Assembly: GCA_021234155.1 (NCBI GenBank)
Contig: JAJEKV010000008.1
Location: 4,078,085 to 4,142,084 of the forward strand
Direction: 5' to 3'
DNA length: 64,000 nt
DNA from: Isoetes taiwanensis
Taxonomy: Eukaryota; Streptophyta; Lycopodiopsida; Isoetales; Isoetaceae
Under the pieces are notes generated by a model, which worked only from the letters and a program-made list of their open reading frames with translations, was not told where the DNA came from and did no database searches. Made by a program: the position numbers and the translations under genes. This document shows positions 58,529-64,000 of this stretch, piece by piece. The first letter of the stretch is position 1. Each line of letters starts with the position of its first letter.

Positions 58529-59133
58529 TGTTAGTTCTCATGCCTCCCCGTTCGTGACTATTCATGCATAATGACGGACGGTGTCAAGCTCAAAGGATCC
58601 ACCAGGCGTGCATGGGTCAGCCATCAAAGGCTCAGAGAAGACCAAGCGGCCGGACCACGCAGGTCCAAAGCCTGCGTCCCGAATCAACAAGAGGGCCCCG
58701 CTCGGACAAAAGTGATGACCCGTCCACCAGCCAGATAATCGGCGTGATTCTAGGCATTTCAAGAGGCACCGCCAACATTATCTGCAAATCGGGCCTCCTT
58801 CCAGAGTCGGCAAGATCAGATCACCCGAAAGTGTCTATATTGGGCCCGAGGCCATTGTACTATATATATGAGTAGAGCTAGCATGTGAGGGCTAGATGAG
58901 TTTTGAGTCTTGTCTCTTTTTGGGTCTTCTCTCAATTCGCGAGAGCTCATGTATGTTCATCGCTGATATCAAGGAAGCATATCATTTTCCTCTCATTGTT
59001 CTTTTGTTGGATTTTCTTCTTCTTGTTCTTTTCTTGCAAATCCCGCGTGACATAGTCCCCGGATTCTCTGTTAGATCCAAGGGTCCTCCACGGAGGGCTG
59101 CCTTGCAGGAGTTCGACCCCAACCCCCCAAACA
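58529..59133 (+). repeat. 5' LTR of element C
   Basis: TGTTAGTTCTCATGCC...CCCCAAACA, 605 bp, B-type. TATATATATG at 58,860-58,869. The following PBS position reads CATGCCGCTGGGTTCCCA. Confidence 0.85.
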
Positions 59134-59174
59134 CATGCCGCTGGGTTCCCATTCATTTTTCCTTCTTCGCCGCC

Positions 59175-61187
59175 ATGTGCAGTAGAAACTTCGCCGAAGA
59201 ACTTCTTTCCCAGACGGGCGTCTCGATTGGGCGCCATCATCGAAGGAAGCCGCTCGCGTGACATGTATGGATCCGCTTATGACATTGAGGAGGCCACATT
59301 CGGGCCTAGGGCTCGATTACGCCACCCACCCCTCGTGTCATGTCTCGCCCAAATTCTCCACCTCAAGCGTGCAAACATTGCTCAGGCCCTCGGTCTCCTC
59401 ATCACTGCTGAGGGAGCCCTATCCAGGCTCCACCCTGCTCAACCTTTACTTTCATACCCCAGGAACATGCCTTCATCCATCACTCTTACGGCCCATGCGC
59501 CTCTGCCTTCACAACCATCATCTCCTCACGGTGCAGACAGGGATATCCACATGTCTCTTTGCTCCTCCCGGGGATTTTCCCTTCCCTACCTTTCCCACCG
59601 CTCTTCACATTTACAATCTTACAGACCTCAAACCCAATGATCGGGCACCTCCTCGGTACCCCCACCTCACCACCCCTTCAAAGAAATGGTCTTTCCAAAG
59701 ACCATACCCCCTCCAACTCCACCTCAATATCCTCACTATCATGTTCCGGTCCAGCCAAGCACTTTTACCTCTACCTTCGGAATTTTTAAGCTGACTTATC
59801 CCACCTTTGGCAACACGAAAGGCAAACCTTTAGACCAAAGTGCTTCGTGCCCACATGGAAGAATTTGAGGCTCGCTGTCTGAGATGGTCATGCGCAACCT
59901 CAACTGAAATTCCACATCTTTTCCACCACATTGCGTGGCTCCTCATCAATGGCTCATGTCCAACAAAAGCCTTTGGAAACAAGATTGGTCCTAAAATGAA
60001 AACGCCTTTTCTTTTCACTATGGGACCACCGGGATGATGATCAACTTCATCTCAAGCAACTCAATGACCTTCAACAAGAGCTTCCACGGAGTTCTGCCGG
60101 GATTTTGCGGGGCCGTCTTCACATTACGCTTCGCAAGAAACTCAAGGAGTACCCCCACCGAGCCGGATCTTGGTCGGTTTCTCCAAGGACTTCCTCCGCC
60201 TATCGGACTCATGTTTGAATACTGGCAAGACTTTGGAGCAAAGCTATCGATCTTGTCAATCACTCAGTCAATGTTTCCTCCCGCGGGCGTGGCTCTTCCA
60301 GAACTCCTTTCATTCCACCCGTCATGGTTCCCCGGGGCTTTGTTCAACCTCAACACGCCAATCCATAGCCAAGCGATCGGATCTGGTGCCATATCGCAAA
60401 TATCAAGGCCACTTGGCGAATGAGTGCAACTCCACCAATGGCCCGCCTCATTATAAACGCTGCAACATGTGCAATCATGCCGCGGAAGAATGCACTCGCG
60501 ACTCATCCTACACCTTCGCAAACAAGATGGTTTATCAAGTGCAAACAACACCTCGGACAATGCCATATCAGCAGCAGCCACCCACCAGCGCCAACCCAAT
60601 CAACTCTATCGAAAGAGGGAGCAACAGGGGACCCAACACACGTTCTCCTTTTGATCCTTGAAAAGCTTCGGTGTTATCATCGGCCAAGAATGGGGTCATA
60701 CCACCACGGGCGTGTCCTCAACTCCCCAAGTTCAGTGCGGCTTCGGCACCAATCAGACCACATCGGTCCGCCTCACGGGGTTTACCAACTCTGGATTGCT
60801 AATGGCAAACAAGGCGTCAGTTCCGGAGAAGCCACCTCGCGCGCCTCAGCAATCACGCTATCAACCAGCTCCTGCCAATCAACCTCAGATGGATCAACAA
60901 GCACAGGAAGAAATTTTTCAGGCTCTTAATCCTCCAGTCCAGCCATCAAATTGGGTTGGTTTGGTTTCACGCCAGACCAGGGCGTCACGTCCCTTAACCA
61001 TTATTCCTAATGGCACGCAACCTGCCTTTACAGTCGACGCCATTCCTCATGCAGAAGACAAAAAGGTCCATTTTGCACCGGACTTGGAGAAACTCATGCC
61101 GAATGTCATGCCTAAAGTTATGCCAAAGCATTTTGAACCTCATGCAAAGGCTGAAGGCCGCCGACGCTGGCTAATGTCCATGCCACC
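59175..61187 (+). pseudogene. gag of element C
   Basis: ATG at 59175 (MCSRNFAEELLSQTG), 41 nt after the LTR. Frameshifted pieces follow: a Pro/Ser-rich region (59,230-59,800), a capsid-like region with SNSMTFNKSFHG (60,050) and the two zinc knuckles at about 60,395-60,500. The first is HLANECNSTNGPP-type with its front half frameshifted. The second is complete, CX2CX4HX4C (CNMCNHAAEEC ending), unlike in A. A Gln/Pro-rich tail (MDQQAQEEIFQALNPPVQP) leads to the protease. Confidence 0.75.
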
Positions 61188-62340
61188 ATGAGAGCTCAAC
61201 AACGACAAAGGCGCACCTTCCACGTCTCAACCTCCACGCCTCGGACATATCCCAATATCGGGTTGCGTGAGGTTGACCTACTCAAAGAAGTTTTTGCTTC
61301 CTTACCACGCGACTCCCCTTTTGTGGATCCAGTAGATCCTTTTTCTCATGTGCCTCACGGAACTCCAAGAGGAGCTAGCCAAAATCAAAATTCCTTTAAG
61401 CTTGGCTACAATTTTGAAACTCGGTTCCGCTTCTCAAGGACCGGTTACCACTCCCCGACTATTTTGGTTGGGGCTGTTGCTACCTCTACTCCCACGGTCC
61501 ATGCCACGGTGGGCAATCAACAAGTCAATCATGTTCAAATTGACCGAGGTAGCGCGGTCAATCTCATCACGGATAAACTCCGCAAAACAAATGGGCATCA
61601 AACAACTCTATCGTGCCCCATATGACATCAAATTGGCCAATGGCCATATCGGAGACCTCAAAGGCCACGCCTCTTCTTCACATCAACATAGGTGATCCCA
61701 GATTCCCTTTGAATTTGGTGTTTGGAAGGGCTGGAAGATCCGGGGTGATTATGAATGTTGGTGTGAGACCTTTTTTCTCCGCCAGCCAAGAGCATTCACT
61801 TTGGGCCGCGGATCAGTTAGTCATCACCGATGGTCACCTCAATGCCACCATGGACTTGGAAGCGGCAAAATCATTTCCGTCGCCAATGCTGAACCCTCTC
61901 TCCAACCGCACTAGGGGGACGCTCGCATTTATCAAGTTCGGGCTCCACCGCTGAAGTCCGCCTGGTCATCCTACCCCGAAAGTATGCCGATCCTTGGGGA
62001 GAAATGACTCTTGATCAGGACCAGGCTGTGGCTGCTTTTGTTTGACCCTTACCTGGCTCCTTGCAATCTTAATCCAACGTGTTGATCACTTTTCTATTTT
62101 GGAACCTCCCTGCAGCCCCTCACGGGAAGTACACGTCATGAAGCAACCCCCGCTGAGGAGCTTCGGCCAACCTCTCTTTTCACCACACGCCAGAGCGCCA
62201 CGCATCATTATGCTTCAACCTCCTGCTCATATTGTCCAGACATGGAAGTTATCCTCATATTCGGTCCCCGACGTAGAGATTGTGGACATAGGCAACAATC
62301 GCCGTCCTGGGACAGCTGCCAATCTGTGGACGCCCCTACT
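61188..62340 (+). pseudogene. Protease region of element C
   Basis: TVGNQQVNHVQIDRGSAVNLI near 61,510-61,570: the active-site D-G-G-S reads D-R-G-S here, so the protease is probably inactive. It is followed by the DKLRK and ATMDLE-type blocks shared with A and B (LWAADQLVITDGHLNATMDL near 61,800). Similarity to B continues to the EIVDIGNNRRPG-like block near 62,280. Confidence 0.75.
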
Positions 62341-62451
62341 CCTTATACCATGCCCACATCGCATTCGAAGGAGGAGCATCCCCGCAGCTACACCGGCGGG
62401 GCCATCCTGACTCCACTCCCATCGGGATGAGCCCGACAAGGGAAGAATGGA

Positions 62452-63927
62452 TGTGTCATTCACCCGTCTTCCATCGAGATTAGACCTATCTGGGAAGCAT
62501 GAATAAACAAAGCGTGAGCACAACTAACAAGAAACAAATACAATCACCATAGAGATAGCAATATCACAGAGATAACAATACCTTCATAGCAATAAATAAC
62601 AAGGGGAGATCCTACCCGTGGGGCTCGGACTCAAGGGGATGACTGGCGGCTAGGGTCTCTAGAGTTCATTGCGCAGATTAATTCATGGCAATGGATTTAC
62701 CGGCATAGAACATGGCTTAGGGTAGTCCACTCCATCCGCCCCTCCCGCACACTTTGCGCAGTAGGCTGAAAAGTGATTTGGGACTTGACCGTAGGCTTTG
62801 CCCGGGTGACTAGCCGCAGGGGCTACTACTACCGGGTTGCATCTCCCCAGCCCCACATGAGGCGGGGAAGAGAGTTGCCTCTCCTCCGCAGGCATCCATG
62901 CTCATCACAGCGGGTAGAGGGCCTTTGCCCTTATTAGACTTGAACTCACCTGGAAGGTCATATCCACCACCCCCGAAGTGTCGAGCTCATGCCTTTGCCC
63001 ACACGCTAAAGGACAAGCCATTAAGCCTAGCCCGCGCAGAGACCCCGATAGGCCTTACTACCCAGGGGTCCTTCGTGATGAGACAAGTTCCTCCTTATCA
63101 ACGGCCTAGCCCTTCACCCACAACCCGAGGCGGGCTCCCGCGGCACGGGCGCATATAATTGGGAACTAGTGGTGCTACCTAGGATCATCGCTACACGGCT
63201 TTTAGGTCTCTACCCCTTCCCAATACATGGAGATCACAGAGTGAAATACATACAACATCACAGTAACTGAAATAGAAATAGAAATATCATCTAATCTATC
63301 TACCTAAACAACAGAGTTAGGTTCCTTAGTTAGGGGCTTATGATCTAGGGATCTATAAGGCCTCTAGAGTTGATCTAACATACTAAACCAGCCTATTGCC
63401 TTGCCCAAAGGCGGCTTTGCACAAATGAACAACTAGATACCTCGCTCCTTGACACGCTCCCACCCTCGAAGGCGCCCATGCTCCCGATCTTGCTGAAGAT
63501 GGCTGCTAATCGATAATCTGCATTTGTGCAAATCGGCTTTTGGAGCTCAAGAATGCGGATTGAAGTCCGGACTTGGCGAAATGGCTCAAGAGAACCCCGA
63601 ACTTCGAGAGAGGAAAGGAGCTCCAGGAAAAACCCTAAAATGCAAAGAGAAGAAAGGTTTAGGGTTTAAGAGGAAAGCCCTTTTATAGAAACCCTTAGGG
63701 TTAGGTTAGATATTGGCCAAATGGGATTTAGCCATTTGGCAATGGGGTCCATGGGGTTATTAATTGTGTATGTTTATTTAACATGCACAACATTCAATGT
63801 TGCCCCTAGGTGCAACCCCTATATGCAACCCTATCCTCATAATAAGTACATGTCATCCGTGATGTATGCGGGTGGACGATGGCAATATAATATCGTGATT
63901 CGGGCGATATTATATTGGAACGCCACA
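62452..63927 (-). repeat. Probable 3' LTR of another LTR retrotransposon
   Basis: The right end is well supported: minus strand TGTGGCGTTCCAATATAA, preceded by the polypurine tract GGTGGGGGAGAA (63,928-63,939). The left end is a guess at TGTGTCATTC (62,452), which gives TGTG...CACA termini and about 1.48 kb. The sequence between is unlike the A-C LTRs. Copia or gypsy cannot be decided from the window, since the internal region lies beyond 64,000. It contains AAACCCTTAGGGTTAGG near 63,690. Confidence 0.5.
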
Positions 63928-64000
63928 TTCTCCCCCACCTTGACTTGATCTCGCCCCCTCGCATCACGCCGTCCCCACCTTGAAACTCAAGATATCCCTC

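Larger units (their letters stand above)
58529..62340 (+). mobile_element. Ty3/gypsy LTR retrotransposon C, 3'-truncated
   Basis: Opposite in orientation to A, B and D. 5' LTR, gag and protease are followed by the start of the protease-RT linker, where similarity to B ends near 62,340. RT, RNase H, integrase, ORF3 and the 3' LTR are not seen. Insertion into the RNase H of D puts C later than D. Its gag is less broken than those of A and B over short stretches. Confidence 0.8.

Noticed and set aside
1-64000. CRISPR arrays, rRNA or tRNA genes
   Set aside because: No regularly spaced short repeats, no rRNA core sequence and no tRNA with matching A/B boxes and acceptor stem were seen.

Overview
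The window is nuclear DNA of a land plant. The one intact gene is a nine-coding-exon NSA2 ribosome-biogenesis gene with plant-style GT-AG introns and a telo-box (AAACCCTAA) just upstream of its ATG. Nearly everything else is transposable elements: Ty3/gypsy LTR retrotransposons, a CACTA DNA transposon, LINE remnants and a long-TIR MULE-like element. Some NSA2 residues ([21 protein letters not shown], for example) look more like non-angiosperm land plants, so a fern, lycophyte or bryophyte is possible; this is weak inference. No prokaryotic, organellar or viral genome organisation is seen.

Layout. 1-1.96 kb: AT-rich sequence with two exon-like stretches of an unrecognised gene (minus strand). 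1.96-13.18 kb: Ty3/gypsy element A, minus strand (gag-PR-RT-RNase H-INT plus a large third ORF), interrupted by a solo LTR with a 5-bp target duplication. 13.18-13.77 kb: polypyrimidine tract replacing the U3 of the 5' LTR of A; a homologous tract lies at 22.5-23.1 kb. 13.8-22.4 kb: local tandem duplications, a decayed LINE (16.2-18.6 kb), an ORF with a CxxC pair and one TGA, and a GIY-YIG-like ORF. 23.2-27.3 kb: an element with ~130-bp terminal inverted repeats containing a second inverted repeat with ~530-bp arms. 28.18-29.95 kb: NSA2 (minus). 30.1-31.0 kb: GC-rich segment crowded with GATC. 33.5-34.76 kb: coiled-coil/RING-like gene remnant whose last exon is split by a 7.05-kb CACTA element (34,766-41,815, TSD AAA), itself loaded with retroposon insertions.

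42-62 kb is a nested stack: Ty3/gypsy element B (42,233-54,181, minus), inserted with an apparent GCCAA target duplication into a repeat whose ~1.1-kb units continue tandemly to 56.3 kb; a truncated relative D (56.3-58.5 kb, minus) in which integrase is fused to the third ORF by deletion; and element C (58,529 to ~62.4 kb, plus) inserted into the RNase H region of D. From ~62.45 kb to the end, the 3' LTR of another minus-strand LTR element begins.

The most distinctive signal is the third ORF of this gypsy lineage. Downstream of integrase, separated by a ~0.5-kb spacer, lies a reading region of roughly 1000 codons: a globular domain with a KNTHIN...DWPQI signature, a Pro/Ser linker, a long coiled coil, and a second conserved domain with SIEDKGL. 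It is recognisable in A, B and D, so it is a stable part of the family. All copies here are broken, but A and B both keep a TATA-like site about 490-500 bp upstream of the ORF3 ATG.
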